From Gordonibacter sp. Marseille-P4307 (GTDB lineage Bacteria > Actinomycetota > Coriobacteriia > Coriobacteriales > Eggerthellaceae), in contig NZ_UWPD01000001.1 in the NCBI RefSeq assembly GCF_900604965.1, positions 1-64,000 of the forward strand: a DNA stretch of 64,000 bases, in the 5' to 3' direction. Positions 51,374-61,245 of this stretch are shown piece by piece (position 1 is the first letter of the stretch; each line of letters starts with the position of its first letter). A program made the translations under genes and the position numbers. Below the pieces are notes generated by a model. The model saw only the letters and a program-made list of their open reading frames with translations. It had not been told where the DNA came from and ran no database searches.

Positions 51374-52468
51374 TCAGTACTTGTGATCCTGTTTCATGAG
51401 ATTCCACACCGAGTCTCCGACGGCGGCGGAACCCCCGAATACGTACACCGATCCGATCAGGTCGCGATGGCTGAAAAACGTCGTATCAAGAGCATCGGTG
51501 TACCCGTCATCGGCGAGGACCAGCACGGAATTGCGCGAACCGCACAGAGCGGCGCCCGCCACCGCATCCCAGTAACCGTGAGCCGTCGCGACGCCCATGC
51601 CGTCAACCATCATGTTCGCGTTGCGCATGCTGAAGCCGGCCACACGGGCGCTGGTAACGTAGGCGTCCTCCCCCGCCTGACGCGTCACCTCCGTCACGCC
51701 AACCTTTTTAAGCTGGACTTCGACGTTGTCCGACAAAGCCGCCGTCCCGCCGCATACGAGCGCTTTGCGGTAACCGCCCTTGCCGATGGCCGCAAGCGCT
51801 TCGTTTGAAAGTCCGCTTTCGCTTGACAGGAAAATCGGAGCCCCGGTCGCATACGACAGCGGGGAGGCGGACAGCGCATCCCAGTACCCGTCCACCGTCG
51901 CGATGATGCACGTATCGGATGCGGCTTCGCCCTTCTGCTTCTGAACGCTACGCGTCTTGCCCGCGCAGTCGATGGACGTGCCTACGGCGTCAGGCCCGCT
52001 TGCACGATGGATCGTAATGCCGGGAACGGCGGACTTCAGCTGGCTTTCAGTCGCGCGACTCACTGCGGCGGTGCCTCCGCAGATGTACACGCTCCCAACC
52101 TTCAATCGCTTGATCTCCGAAAGCGCCTGAGGGCTTAGGCTGTCGGTATCGGTCATGATAACCGGAGCATCGAGGGCGCCTGCCAACGACGAAGCTGAGA
52201 GCGCATCCCAGTATCCGCCCGAAGTGACCAGCACCGCATTGCTCGACGCGCCTGGGAACGCCTGCCGGGATATCTCCCTCATGGTGTCGAGCGCGATGTC
52301 GCCCCACAGCCGATGGAGCGTGATCGAGCCGTCCTCGGACTTGGCAGTCGAATCAACCGCCCACGCCGAAGAAGCCGATCCCAAAGAGACGACTATCAAC
52401 GCGCCTATCAGCACCACCGCCACACCACAAACCGCGCCGATCCGTCCGAATGCACTTCGATCGCCCAT
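51374..52468 (-). CDS. Secreted protein with three CW_2 cell-wall-binding repeats
   Basis: The 364-aa protein has a signal peptide (cleavage near ASSAWA|VD) and three CW_2-type repeats, each with a YWDALSAS-like segment followed by Ser/Thr turn and VYICGGTAAVS-like segment. These repeats bind teichoic-acid-like wall polymers in Firmicutes and are abundant in coriobacteria. No catalytic domain is visible. AAGGAG precedes the ATG. It lies between two other wall-binding proteins on the same strand. Confidence 0.88.
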   Translation of the reverse strand: MGDRSAFGRIGAVCGVAVVLIGALIVVSLGSASSAWAVDSTAKSEDGSITLHRLWGDIALDTMREISRQAFPGASSNAVLVTSGGYWDALSASSLAGALDAPVIMTDTDSLSPQALSEIKRLKVGSVYICGGTAAVSRATESQLKSAVPGITIHRASGPDAVGTSIDCAGKTRSVQKQKGEAASDTCIIATVDGYWDALSASPLSYATGAPIFLSSESGLSNEALAAIGKGGYRKALVCGGTAALSDNVEVQLKKVGVTEVTRQAGEDAYVTSARVAGFSMRNANMMVDGMGVATAHGYWDAVAGAALCGSRNSVLVLADDGYTDALDTTFFSHRDLIGSVYVFGGSAAVGDSVWNLMKQDHKY

Positions 52469-52501
52469 TAAGCCACTCCTTCTCGATCGAACGACGACTG
52501 C

Positions 52502-54208
52502 CTAGCTTAGGATTCGGCGAATCGTAACGGGCCATGCCCGCTTCGACGCCAGCGTCACGTATTGGCAGTGCCCGCCGAAGTCGGGCTCTTCGTAGATGTA
52601 GCTGTCCCCTGCGTAGAGTACCACGTGTTCGGGCAGGGTTTTGTCGTATTTGGGCCAGCCACCGTAGTACATGAGGACGATGTCTCCCGGCTGCGCCGAG
52701 TCGACCTTCACCCCGCTGAAGCGCTGGTCGTAGGTCTCAAAGCCGATATCTATCCCGATCTGCTTGTAGAGGTACCAGGTAAACGACGCGCAGTCCATCC
52801 CGCCGTCTTTCGGGTAGACGCCCAGCCAGACATAAGGGACCCCTAGAAGGGAGCGCGCGGTCTTCAGGATCCGATCGATGCCGGCCTGCCTGTTGTGCTT
52901 TCCCTCGCTATCGACGTACCAGTAGGTTCCATCCGACACCCTGATGCTCGTATCGGTCGCAAGAACGCCGTTGTCGAACAGGTAGTAATCATGGCCCTCA
53001 TGGCGCACCCAACCGGTTTGCATCGCGCCGTCGCCATCGAAGTAATACCACGTACCGCGGTCGTTCTGGAACCCGGTGAGGATCAGCCCTCCCCCGTCGG
53101 TTAGATATCGCCTGCCCCCGATGGAGAGCCATCCGGTCCGCATCACGCCCGTCTTCGGATCGCAATAGTAGCGTCCGGAGCCGACCGTTACGAAGTTCCG
53201 GGCAAGCGCACCACCGCGCTGCGGGTTCGCGTAGTAGTACCGATCGGCGATGCGCGTCCATCCCGACAGCACGCGACCCGATCCGTCGCGCAGATATCGA
53301 TTGCCGCTGCGCACAAATGACAAGGGGCCCTCGATGCGGCCCTTGTCGTTCGACCAGAACGACCGGTCGTCTGTCCCCGCCCACGATCCGTGGACGACGG
53401 ACCCATCCGCTTGGGCCATGCGCTTGTGGCCGAACGCCGAAAACTCGCCCGCTCGCACAAGCGGGCCGCCCTCCTTGCTCGAATCGAAATAGTACCAGGT
53501 GCCGGAGATGCTGTGGAAACCCGAAACCAGATCGCCCTCGGGATTGGCGAAGTAGCGCTGTCCACCGTGATCGATCCAGCCCGTCCTCACGTTCCCCTGG
53601 GCATCGGAGAAGTACCACAAGCAGGACCCATCGGGCCGAAACAAACCGACGCGCGGGCGCCCCGAAAGCGCATCCAGATAACTCCACGAGCTTCCCGTAC
53701 GCTTCCAGAACCCACTCGGACCAGATGCCGAACGGCCCTCGCCCGCTTCGAGCTCGAGCGCCGCAGAGGACCCGACCGAGCCCCTCTTCGACGCCGCCCT
53801 TTCATCACCCACAAGGGACGCGTCATCGGATTCTAAACGAGCCCCGTGCTCGACGGGCGCCCCATCAGATGCGCTTGATTGCTTGTCGGAAGCGGCTGCA
53901 TCGCTCGAAGACGCATCTGCTGCCTGCGCAGAAGCGGCCGCGCTTTCGGAAAGGGGCCCCTCCGGAGAGAGGACTTCGATCTGGGATGAGCCCGCCTGCG
54001 CCGGATCGCCAGCGGATGGCGCTGTGAAACCTGGCGAAGATATCCCAACCGATTCCATCGGTTCGTCAAGCACGGGTTCACCAGGCGACCCTTCGTGCGC
54101 ATCGACGGCAAAAGCGCACGAAAGGGGCAGCAGAGCCGATGCGGCAAGAACCGCAACGGCGAACCTCCTAAAGCGCCGCCCGTCTGCGAAGAAACGCTCT
54201 AACGCCAC
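52502..54208 (-). CDS. NlpC/P60 cell-wall hydrolase with wall-binding repeats
   Basis: The 568-aa protein has a signal peptide (PLSCAFAVDA), a ~120-residue Ser/Ala/Glu-rich linker, about nine aromatic/Gly repeats (GWIDHGGQRYFANPEGDLVSGF, QTGWVRHEGHDYYLFDNG) and a C-terminal NlpC/P60 domain. Catalytic Cys is in GGMDCASFTWYL and His in LPEHVVLYAG. It probably cleaves peptidoglycan stem peptides and anchors to the wall by the repeats. It starts with GTG after TAGGAG. It shares its plan with the frame-shifted protein nearby, suggesting paralogy. Confidence 0.9.
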   Translation of the reverse strand: MALERFFADGRRFRRFAVAVLAASALLPLSCAFAVDAHEGSPGEPVLDEPMESVGISSPGFTAPSAGDPAQAGSSQIEVLSPEGPLSESAAASAQAADASSSDAAASDKQSSASDGAPVEHGARLESDDASLVGDERAASKRGSVGSSAALELEAGEGRSASGPSGFWKRTGSSWSYLDALSGRPRVGLFRPDGSCLWYFSDAQGNVRTGWIDHGGQRYFANPEGDLVSGFHSISGTWYYFDSSKEGGPLVRAGEFSAFGHKRMAQADGSVVHGSWAGTDDRSFWSNDKGRIEGPLSFVRSGNRYLRDGSGRVLSGWTRIADRYYYANPQRGGALARNFVTVGSGRYYCDPKTGVMRTGWLSIGGRRYLTDGGGLILTGFQNDRGTWYYFDGDGAMQTGWVRHEGHDYYLFDNGVLATDTSIRVSDGTYWYVDSEGKHNRQAGIDRILKTARSLLGVPYVWLGVYPKDGGMDCASFTWYLYKQIGIDIGFETYDQRFSGVKVDSAQPGDIVLMYYGGWPKYDKTLPEHVVLYAGDSYIYEEPDFGGHCQYVTLASKRAWPVTIRRILS

Positions 54209-54329
54209 GATGGACTCCTATCGACGAAACACCTGACCGGGACAGCATACAACAGACGGATACGACCTCGCGGTTTGGTAGTGGATTGTTTTCCGGGAGA
54301 CCTGCCGATCAGCGCGGAAAACCGTTTCT

Positions 54330-55358
54330 CTAGAAGAAGGTCCTCGCCGCGAACAGAACGAACGCGAACAGCCCGAACGATGCAATCAGCGCAGCGGCGA
54401 GCGCATTGCGGCCGCGGGAGAACAGGACCCTGAAATTCACCGACATGCCCAAAGCGGCCATCGCCATCCCGAGCGTCAGATAGCTCAGCTTTACGAGAAA
54501 ATCCAGCGTCTCCTGCCCCAGGGGGGCGAACGTCCCTATGATGCTGGTCGCGACGAAACCCAGCATGAACCAGGGAACGGGCACCCGGCGCCCGGGCGCA
54601 TCGCCGACCCCCTCCTTTTTGCGGTACCACACGCCCACGACGAGCGCCACGGGGACCAGCAGCAGCACGCGGGAGAGCTTGGTGACGATCGCGACGTCTA
54701 AGCCGTCCGGGCCGGCCGCGCTACCTGCCGCAACCGCATGCGCGATCTCGTGCAGAGACCCGCCGGCAAGCACGCCGAACTGGTGCGGGTCCATTCCGAG
54801 CAGCGGGTACGCGAACACTTCGATCAGCGTGAACAAGGTCCCCAGCAGCGCCACGATGGCAACCGCGACCACCTTGTCCTCGGCGAAGCGCTTCGCGTTC
54901 TCGTCCCCGTCGGCCACCTGCGAGGCGATGCCCATGACGGCTGCGGCCCCGCAGATCCCCGTGCCCGATGCGGTGAGAACGGCCAAGCGCCGCTCCACCC
55001 CGAATCGCCGTGCGATGTTGTAGGCGGCGAGGATGGTAAGCGACACCACCAAACAGGACAGGGCCATCGACTTGACGCCCGCTTCGGCCAGCATCGCAAG
55101 GTTCAGCTTGAAGCCCAGAAGGATGATGCCGAACCTGAGGAACTTGTTCGATATGAAGCCGATTCCGCTACTGGCGTAGTCCACCGCCCTGCGCCACATC
55201 TGAAACGCCATACCCAATACCAGCGACAGAACCAGGGCTCCGACAATGGACAGATACGGAAGGCCCGCAAGAAACGACCCCAGGCACGAGCAGGCCAACG
55301 TTGCAAGGCATGCCGCCAGAAACCTTGGCGACAGAATCGTCTTCTTCACTTCGTTCAC
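54330..55358 (-). CDS. YeiH-family membrane protein (putative sulfate exporter family)
   Basis: The 342-aa protein has about ten transmembrane helices and the family segments FISNKFLRFGIILLGFKLNL, SGTGICGAAAVMGIA and GSLHEIAHAVAAG. The family is named putative sulfate exporter but transport is unproven. The GTG at 55358 follows AAGGAG. It diverges from a LysR regulator across 96 bases, the same pairing as E. coli yeiH/yeiE. Confidence 0.88.
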   Translation of the reverse strand: MNEVKKTILSPRFLAACLATLACSCLGSFLAGLPYLSIVGALVLSLVLGMAFQMWRRAVDYASSGIGFISNKFLRFGIILLGFKLNLAMLAEAGVKSMALSCLVVSLTILAAYNIARRFGVERRLAVLTASGTGICGAAAVMGIASQVADGDENAKRFAEDKVVAVAIVALLGTLFTLIEVFAYPLLGMDPHQFGVLAGGSLHEIAHAVAAGSAAGPDGLDVAIVTKLSRVLLLVPVALVVGVWYRKKEGVGDAPGRRVPVPWFMLGFVATSIIGTFAPLGQETLDFLVKLSYLTLGMAMAALGMSVNFRVLFSRGRNALAAALIASFGLFAFVLFAARTFF

Positions 55359-55398
55359 TTCATCATCTCCTTCGCCTGCAACCCTAGCACGCCAAACC

Positions 55399-55420
55399 CA
55401 TAAATTAATATTAAGATAAA
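55399..55420. promoter_or_regulatory. AT-rich palindrome, candidate LysR binding site
   Basis: TTAATATTAA (55405-55414) is a perfect palindrome in an AT-rich block inside a GC-rich genome, midway between the divergent exporter and LysR genes. It fits a LysR-type T-N11-A box area. Confidence 0.45.
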
Positions 55421-55454
55421 CGAGGTTGTGCAAATTCTTATTTATAGGAGGACT

Positions 55455-56360
55455 ATGAACCCGCTGTTCGACTACCGACTTGAGACGCTGCTGAACGTAG
55501 CCCGAACCGGATCCTACACCGCAGCGGCACAACAGCTGTTCATAAGTCAGCCAGCCGTCTCCCAGCAGATCAAATCCCTCGAGGGCGATCTCGGCATACC
55601 TCTGGTCGAGCGTGGGGGAAGGACGATCGAGCTCACCCGCGCCGGTCGCGACCTCGTCGGGTACTACACACGCCTGTCCATCGACGGCTGCAAGTTCGTG
55701 GAAGGTCTGCGCAAAAGGGCCGAAACTCCCCTGCATATCGGCGCAACGCTTTCCATCAGCCAGTTCCTTCTCCCCGATCTCCTCGTCGGACTCATGAGGC
55801 AGAAAAGGCGCTTCACCGTCCGAGTATCAAACACCGAATCTCTGCTGCGGCGCATCGGCGAAGGCGACATCGACTTCGCGCTGGTCGAGGGAAACGTCGA
55901 CAGGTCGGCGTTCGGCTTCGTGGACCTGGGCGTGGCCGAGCTTCGCACCGTGATGGGAGCGAGCGAGGACGAGCCCGAAAGCATCCGGCAGATGCTGAGC
56001 ATGCCCCTGTTCGTGCGCGAGAAAGGATCGGGGACGCGGGCCATCCTGGAAAGCTGGCTTGCGGGCAACGGCTACCGGATACAGGATTTCAAGCGCGTCA
56101 TCGAGATCGGCGACCAAACGACGATCATCCGGCTGCTCGAACGCGGAAAGGGCGTTTCGCTGATGTACCGGGACCTCGTTTCCGAGCAGATCGCCCGGGG
56201 ATCCATCCGCGAAGTCGGCGGCGAGGGCTTCCGGCTATCGCATCCCCTGCTGGCCGTCTTCCTGAAGGGCAGCAGCTGGGCGAAGGATTACAGGAAGCTG
56301 GTGGGCACCCTGCTGAAAAACAGGGCGGCAGCCGATTCTCCCGACTGCCGCCCCGCGTAG
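55455..56360 (+). CDS. LysR-family transcriptional regulator
   Basis: The 301-aa regulator has an N-terminal winged helix (LLNVARTGSYTAAAQQLFISQPAVSQQIKSLE) and a LysR substrate domain (LHIGATLSISQFLLPDLL, IDFALVEGNV, IGDQTTIIRLLERGKGVSLMY). It is probably the regulator of the divergent YeiH-like gene; the E. coli counterpart YeiE has been linked to sulfite. ATAGGAGG precedes the ATG at 55455. It converges with fdhA, whose stop is only three bases away. Confidence 0.93.
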   Translation: MNPLFDYRLETLLNVARTGSYTAAAQQLFISQPAVSQQIKSLEGDLGIPLVERGGRTIELTRAGRDLVGYYTRLSIDGCKFVEGLRKRAETPLHIGATLSISQFLLPDLLVGLMRQKRRFTVRVSNTESLLRRIGEGDIDFALVEGNVDRSAFGFVDLGVAELRTVMGASEDEPESIRQMLSMPLFVREKGSGTRAILESWLAGNGYRIQDFKRVIEIGDQTTIIRLLERGKGVSLMYRDLVSEQIARGSIREVGGEGFRLSHPLLAVFLKGSSWAKDYRKLVGTLLKNRAAADSPDCRPA

Positions 56361-56363
56361 GAT

Positions 56364-59081
56364 CTATACCGCCAGCTTTTCCACCTTGACGGCGCACACC
56401 TTGTATTCGGGCGCCTTGGCAACCGAATCGAGCGCTGCGATAGTCAGCCAGTTGGCGTTGCCGTCCTGGAAGTGGAAGGGCATCCAGGTCTGGCCGGGAT
56501 TCGTCTTGCCCGACACGCGGGCCGTGGACTCGATGCGCCCGCGACGCGACGAAACCGCCACCCGGTCTCCGTCGGCGATCCCCAAACGATCCGCATCAAC
56601 ATCGTTCATCTCGATAAACGACCTTTCGCCGATCTGTCCGATGCCCTCGGTTCTCCCCGTCATAGCGCAGGCGTTGTACTGGTGAAGCACGCGCCCCGTC
56701 ATCAGAACGAGCGGGTACTGGTTGTCGGGCAGCTCGACCGAGGGCTGGTACTGCTCGGGTTTGAACAGACCCAGACCGCGCGTGAACACGCCTTTGTGCA
56801 GATACGGCGTTCCCTCGTGCTCGAACGACGTACACGGCCACTGCAACCCGCTGTTACGGTACGCACGGCTATCCAAACGCTCATGCGACACGCCAGCGTA
56901 ATGCGGATCGACCGAAGCGACCTCGTCCATGATCTGAGCCGCCGTCAGATACGGCTGCGAATAGCCCATGCGGTTCATGATGTCGATCATGATATCCGTG
57001 TCAAGCCGCGTTCCTTCCACGCCCTCGACGGCCTTGCGCACGCGCTGGATGCGGCGCTCGGTATTGGTGAACGTACCCTCCTTCTCGGCGTAGCTGCGAC
57101 CGGGAAGGATGACATCGGCGTATTTCGCCGTTTCGGTGATGAACAGCTCCTGCACCACCAAGAAATCGAGGGACTGGAGGGCCTTGATCACATGATGGGT
57201 GTCCGGATCGGTGCGCACGGGATCCTCGCCCATGATGTACATGGCCTTCAGCTCTCCCGAAACGGCTGCAGGGAACTCTTCGGTGGCGAAGCGGCCCTGT
57301 TTGCGGTTAAGCTCGACGCCCCAGGCCGCCTCGAACTTCTCGAACACGCCCGGCGTCGAGAATTTCTGGTAGCCGGGAAAATCGCCCGGATTGGCCCCCA
57401 TGTCGCAAGCACCCTGGACGTTGTTCTGCCCGCGAACCGGATTCACGCCGCAACCCGGACGGCCGATCTTACCCGCGGCCATAGCCAGGTTGGAAAGCGA
57501 CACCACGCCGGCAGTACCGGTGGAGTGCTCGGTGACGCCCAGACAGTACATGATGGCCGCCCGATCGACGCTGCCGTACAGCCGCGCCGCCTGAATCAGG
57601 TCGTCCGCATCGATGCCGCATATCGCGGCCACCCTTTCGGGCGTGTAGTCGGCCACGACCCGCTTCAGCTCCTCGAAGTTCTCGGTGCGTTGGGCGATGA
57701 ACGCCTCGTCAGCCAAACCTTCTCGGATAAGAAGATGCGTCATGCCGTTGGCGAACGCCACGTTGGTGCCCGGACGCAACTTAAGATGGACGTCGGCCTT
57801 CGACGCCAGTTCGATGCTGCGGGGATCAACCACGATCAACCGCGCACCGCGCTCGACCGCGCCGCGCACCTGCATGCCGAACACAGGATGCGCCTCTTCG
57901 ACGTTGGTGCCGACCATCATGATGACTTCGGCATTCGTCGTGATATCGGAAATGGAGTTCGTCATCGCTCCCGAACCGAGTGTGGTTGCCAGACCGGCAA
58001 CGGTGGGAGCGTGTCAAACACGAGCGCAGCTATCGACGTTGTTCGTTTTGAACACCGTGCGCGTCATCTTCTGCAGCATGTACACGTCTTCGTTGGTGGA
58101 ACGCGAACACGCGAACGACGCGATGGCGTCTCCTCCGAACTCGTCGCGGATACGCATCATCTTGGTCGCAACCAGGTCAAGCGCTTCATCCCACGTCGCA
58201 GATTCGAATTCGCCGGTTTCCCGGTTTTTGATAAGCGGCGTGGACACGCGATCGGGCGACGTGACGAAGTCGAAGCTGGCAGAGCGGCCCTTCACGCAGA
58301 GCAGCCCCTTGTTGGACGGCCCGTCAAGCGCTTCGGTATCCACGATGCGCCCGTCTTTCACCATGAAGTTGAATTGGCAGCCCACCGCGCAATGCGGACA
58401 CGTCGTGCGCACGCGCTTGACATCTTTGAGCGAGTAGCTTCTGGTGCGCTTCTGGGAAATCGCGCCCGTCGGACACGCGGCCGCACAGCAGCCGCACGAC
58501 TCGCAGGTGTTCGCGTTCCAATCGGGGCCGAACGGCGCATCGATGGTTGCGCGCGTCCCGCGATGAACGGTACCCAGAATGTGGTTGTGCGCACCCTCGT
58601 TGCAGGCCGCCACGCAACGTTGGCAGCGAATGCAGATATTGGGATCGAACGACAGAAACGGATTGCTTTCGACCAAAGGTTCGCGCACGACAGAAGAATC
58701 GGGCTGGCTGAAACGGGATGCATCGACACCCACCATCTTCGCCACGCGCTCGAGCTGCGTGCGTCCCGCATTATCCGGATCGCGCAGCGGATCGGGACGG
58801 TAGTCGGACAAGATGAGCTCCATCGCCATTCGACGGTACCGCTGCACCCGATCGGACTTGGTGTCGATCACCATGCCGTCCGAAACCTTGGTGTTGCAGG
58901 CCGGCACCAGATTCGGGCGACCTTCGATCTCAACCGAGCACAGGCGGCACGAACCGAGATTGTTCAACCCCTTCAGGAAGCACAGCGTGGGAACGAACGC
59001 GCGCGCCAAAGGAGCGGCCTCGAGGATCGTGGCCCCCTCGGCTGCTTCGACTTCGATCCCATCGATCGTCACCTTACACAT
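56364..59081 (-). CDS. fdhA: Selenocysteine-containing formate dehydrogenase catalytic subunit
   Basis: The 905-residue enzyme oxidises formate to CO2 or the reverse at a molybdenum/tungsten pterin site. Order: N-terminal 2Fe-2S domain (GSCRLCSVEIE), His/Cys and 4Fe-4S ferredoxin clusters (CIRCQRCVAACN, CESCGCCAAACPTG), the 4Fe-4S of the pterin domain (CPHCAVGCQF), then the active site SCARV-U-HAPTVAGL. The U is an in-frame TGA at 58014-58016, the place of Sec in E. coli FdhF, with a SECIS hairpin just after. Gene callers will split it into two proteins (58014-59081 and 56364-57965). The start overlaps the partner gene stop by eight bases. Confidence 0.94.
57966..58011 (-). other. Bacterial SECIS element in fdhA
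   Basis: Directly after the UGA, the mRNA folds with a lower stem CGCTCCC / GGGAGCG and an apical stem GTTGCC / GGCAAC closing the loop GGTCT. The GGUCU apical loop and distance of ~20 bases from UGA match the E. coli fdhF SECIS recognised by SelB. Confidence 0.88.
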
Positions 59082-60912
59082 ACTGAATACGACCTCCCTT
59101 CTGCGTTCCGCATCCGAAGTGATCGCAGCGAAGGCAGCGACCGCATTCCTGCAGCACCTCTTCGCGCGAGATCTCCAATTCCACGCCCTCGAAATCGCGC
59201 TTGCGTTCGCGGGCGGGACGTTCGGCAATGTTGATCCGACCGGTGGGACGCCGATCGTTCGGCTTGGCCTCGGGAGCCGTCACGCCGGGGTCGAGCGTGT
59301 GGTTGTAACCCAGGTAATGATCGATGTTGCGCGCAGCCACCTTCCCAGCCCCGATCGCCTTGATGATGGTGGCGGGACCGGTTTGGCAGTCTCCGCCGAC
59401 GAACACCCCTTCGACGCCCGCTGCGCTCAGGAACTCGTCTGCCGCCAGACGACCTCGATTGGCGGTCATGCCGAACTCTTCGAAGGGGGTGCTGACAATA
59501 TCCTGCCCGACTGCGACCAAAACGACGTCGGCCTCGATGCGGTTGGCGGGTCTGTTCGCATTCACCGGCGCGGGGCGTCCACCGCGCACCAGACTGATCA
59601 TCTGGGGCTGCGTGATAAGCGCCGTGCAGCGACCCTGGGCATCGACCTCGATCTCGAGCGGAGCCTCGAGCATCATAAGCTCTACGCCCTCGTTCGCCGC
59701 GGCTTCGACCTCGGCCTCGAGCGCCGTCATGTCCTCGCGGCGGCGACGGTACACCACCGACACCTCGGAGGCGCCGCAGCGCACCGCGGTGCGCGCGCAG
59801 TCCATGGCGACGTTGCCGCCCCCGATAACGGCCACGCGCTTGCCCGTGTAATCGGGATAGTCGCCGTCTCCGATGCGCTCGAGCATGGCGACAGCCGACG
59901 AAACGCCCTGCGCATCGATGCCCGGAAGGTCGAGCGTTTTGCCCACCTGGGCCCCGATGGCGACGAACACGGCATCGAATGCGTCGGCGATGCGCCGCAT
60001 TTCCGCAGCATCCACCTGATGCTCATATTCGACCTCGATGCCGCTCAGCGCCAGGATGCCGCGTATATCTTCGTCAAGGCGCTCGCGCGGGAACCGATAC
60101 GCCGGGATACCGTAGCGCATCATGCCGCCCAGCTGCTTGCGCCCCTCGAACACCGTGACGCTGTGTCCCATAAGCGCGGCGAAATAGGCGCACGTCATTC
60201 CCCCGGGACCCCCGCCGATAACGGCCACGCGCCTACCTGTGGAAACGTTTTGCGGAGGGGTGGGCACGGTATCGCACGGAGCGTTGTCCACCGCGTACTT
60301 CTTGATGCCGCGAATGTTGATGGGGGCGTCGATGATGCGGCGGCGGCAGCGAATCTCGCAGGGATGCTCGCACACTAAAGCGCAGGCCGTCGGAAACGGG
60401 TTGTCCTTGCGCACCATGTTCACCGCACCGGCGTTGTCTCCTTCAGCGACAAGCGCGATGTATCCGGGAACGTTCACATGAGCGGGACACAAAGCCTCGC
60501 ACGGCACCTTCTGCTCGATGCGCGGCCCGCAGCACCCCCTCTCGACGTGGGAGGCGTATTCGTCAGCGAACGCATCCATGCCCCTCAGGAATACCTCGGC
60601 GGCGTTGTACCCGATAGCGCAGTCGGAGGTGTCGCGGATCATCTCGGCCAACGCACGGATATCATCGAGTTCGGACGCATCGGCTCGGCATTCGGCCACG
60701 CGGCGAACCTTTTCCGCCAATGCCGGAATACCGTCGCGACAGGGAACGCACTTGCCGCACGTCTGGGCGCCGCTCGATTCGAGCATGGTCAGATGGAGAT
60801 GAACCGGGCACATCCCCGGCGGAGCAGTCTCGATACGCCGCTGAAAGTCAAGCAGATAGCTTTCCAGCTTCGCATCGGCGACAGACTGCGGAGAGATTGA
60901 CAACCTGCTCAC
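59074..60912 (-). CDS. Formate dehydrogenase-linked FAD/NAD(P) oxidoreductase (NuoF-C-terminal plus GltD-like fusion)
   Basis: The 612-aa protein starts with a 4Fe-4S domain like the end of NuoF (SSGAQTCGKCVPCRDG, residues ~46-61), then a GltD-like 4Fe-4S part (CEALCPAHVNVPGYI, CEHPCEIRCRR). Two dinucleotide folds follow (VAVIGGGPGGMTCA, VAVIGGGNVAMDCA), with a Cys-rich end (CGRCLRCDHFGC). It should pass electrons between FdhA and NAD(P)H. It lacks the NuoF FMN/NADH domain, so the GltD part likely handles the nucleotide. The start is a GTG after GAGGGGGG; its stop overlaps fdhA, giving coupled translation. Confidence 0.9.
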   Translation of the reverse strand: MSRLSISPQSVADAKLESYLLDFQRRIETAPPGMCPVHLHLTMLESSGAQTCGKCVPCRDGIPALAEKVRRVAECRADASELDDIRALAEMIRDTSDCAIGYNAAEVFLRGMDAFADEYASHVERGCCGPRIEQKVPCEALCPAHVNVPGYIALVAEGDNAGAVNMVRKDNPFPTACALVCEHPCEIRCRRRIIDAPINIRGIKKYAVDNAPCDTVPTPPQNVSTGRRVAVIGGGPGGMTCAYFAALMGHSVTVFEGRKQLGGMMRYGIPAYRFPRERLDEDIRGILALSGIEVEYEHQVDAAEMRRIADAFDAVFVAIGAQVGKTLDLPGIDAQGVSSAVAMLERIGDGDYPDYTGKRVAVIGGGNVAMDCARTAVRCGASEVSVVYRRRREDMTALEAEVEAAANEGVELMMLEAPLEIEVDAQGRCTALITQPQMISLVRGGRPAPVNANRPANRIEADVVLVAVGQDIVSTPFEEFGMTANRGRLAADEFLSAAGVEGVFVGGDCQTGPATIIKAIGAGKVAARNIDHYLGYNHTLDPGVTAPEAKPNDRRPTGRINIAERPARERKRDFEGVELEISREEVLQECGRCLRCDHFGCGTQKGGRIQYV

Positions 60913-61245
60913 ATTCCCCCCTCAAGAAAACGTGTCGGAACGATCCCGTCCATGATCTCATCGCGCAGCGGAATGCTCGGCGATTGCAGCCGTTCCGTTG
61001 CGGAAAGGCTCGAGCGCCCGAAACGTTCCCATACCTGCGGACAAGCCGGCCAACACCGCACGGAGCTGCGATTTCATCCACCCGCAGTGAAAACGAGAGC
61101 GAGTTTTCATCATATCCGACGGGTCGTGCGCCCTTTAAGCTTACTTCCCATTTAACGCAGCATTAACAAGCTTATCGGCAGCTGGCTGCAAACCTCGACC
61201 AGAGGATCGTCTCGACGCCATCCGCCGTCGTTAGGAGCGATGGGC
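60913..61245. other. Gap upstream of the formate dehydrogenase operon
   Basis: This 333-base gap lies between the FDH operon start (minus) and the lgt stop (minus). It should contain the FDH promoter. It includes an AT-richer block near 61136-61175 with AAGCTTA repeated either side of TTAACGCAGCATTAA, which may be an operator. No gene or RNA is recognised. Confidence 0.4.

Noticed and set aside
57966-58016. fdhA as a pseudogene with a nonsense codon
   Set aside because: The TGA sits exactly at the Sec position and is followed by a SECIS-like hairpin. Both halves are otherwise intact.
56472-59234. Open plus-strand frame of 920 codons
   Set aside because: It is fully antisense to the Sec formate dehydrogenase gene and has no recognisable domain.
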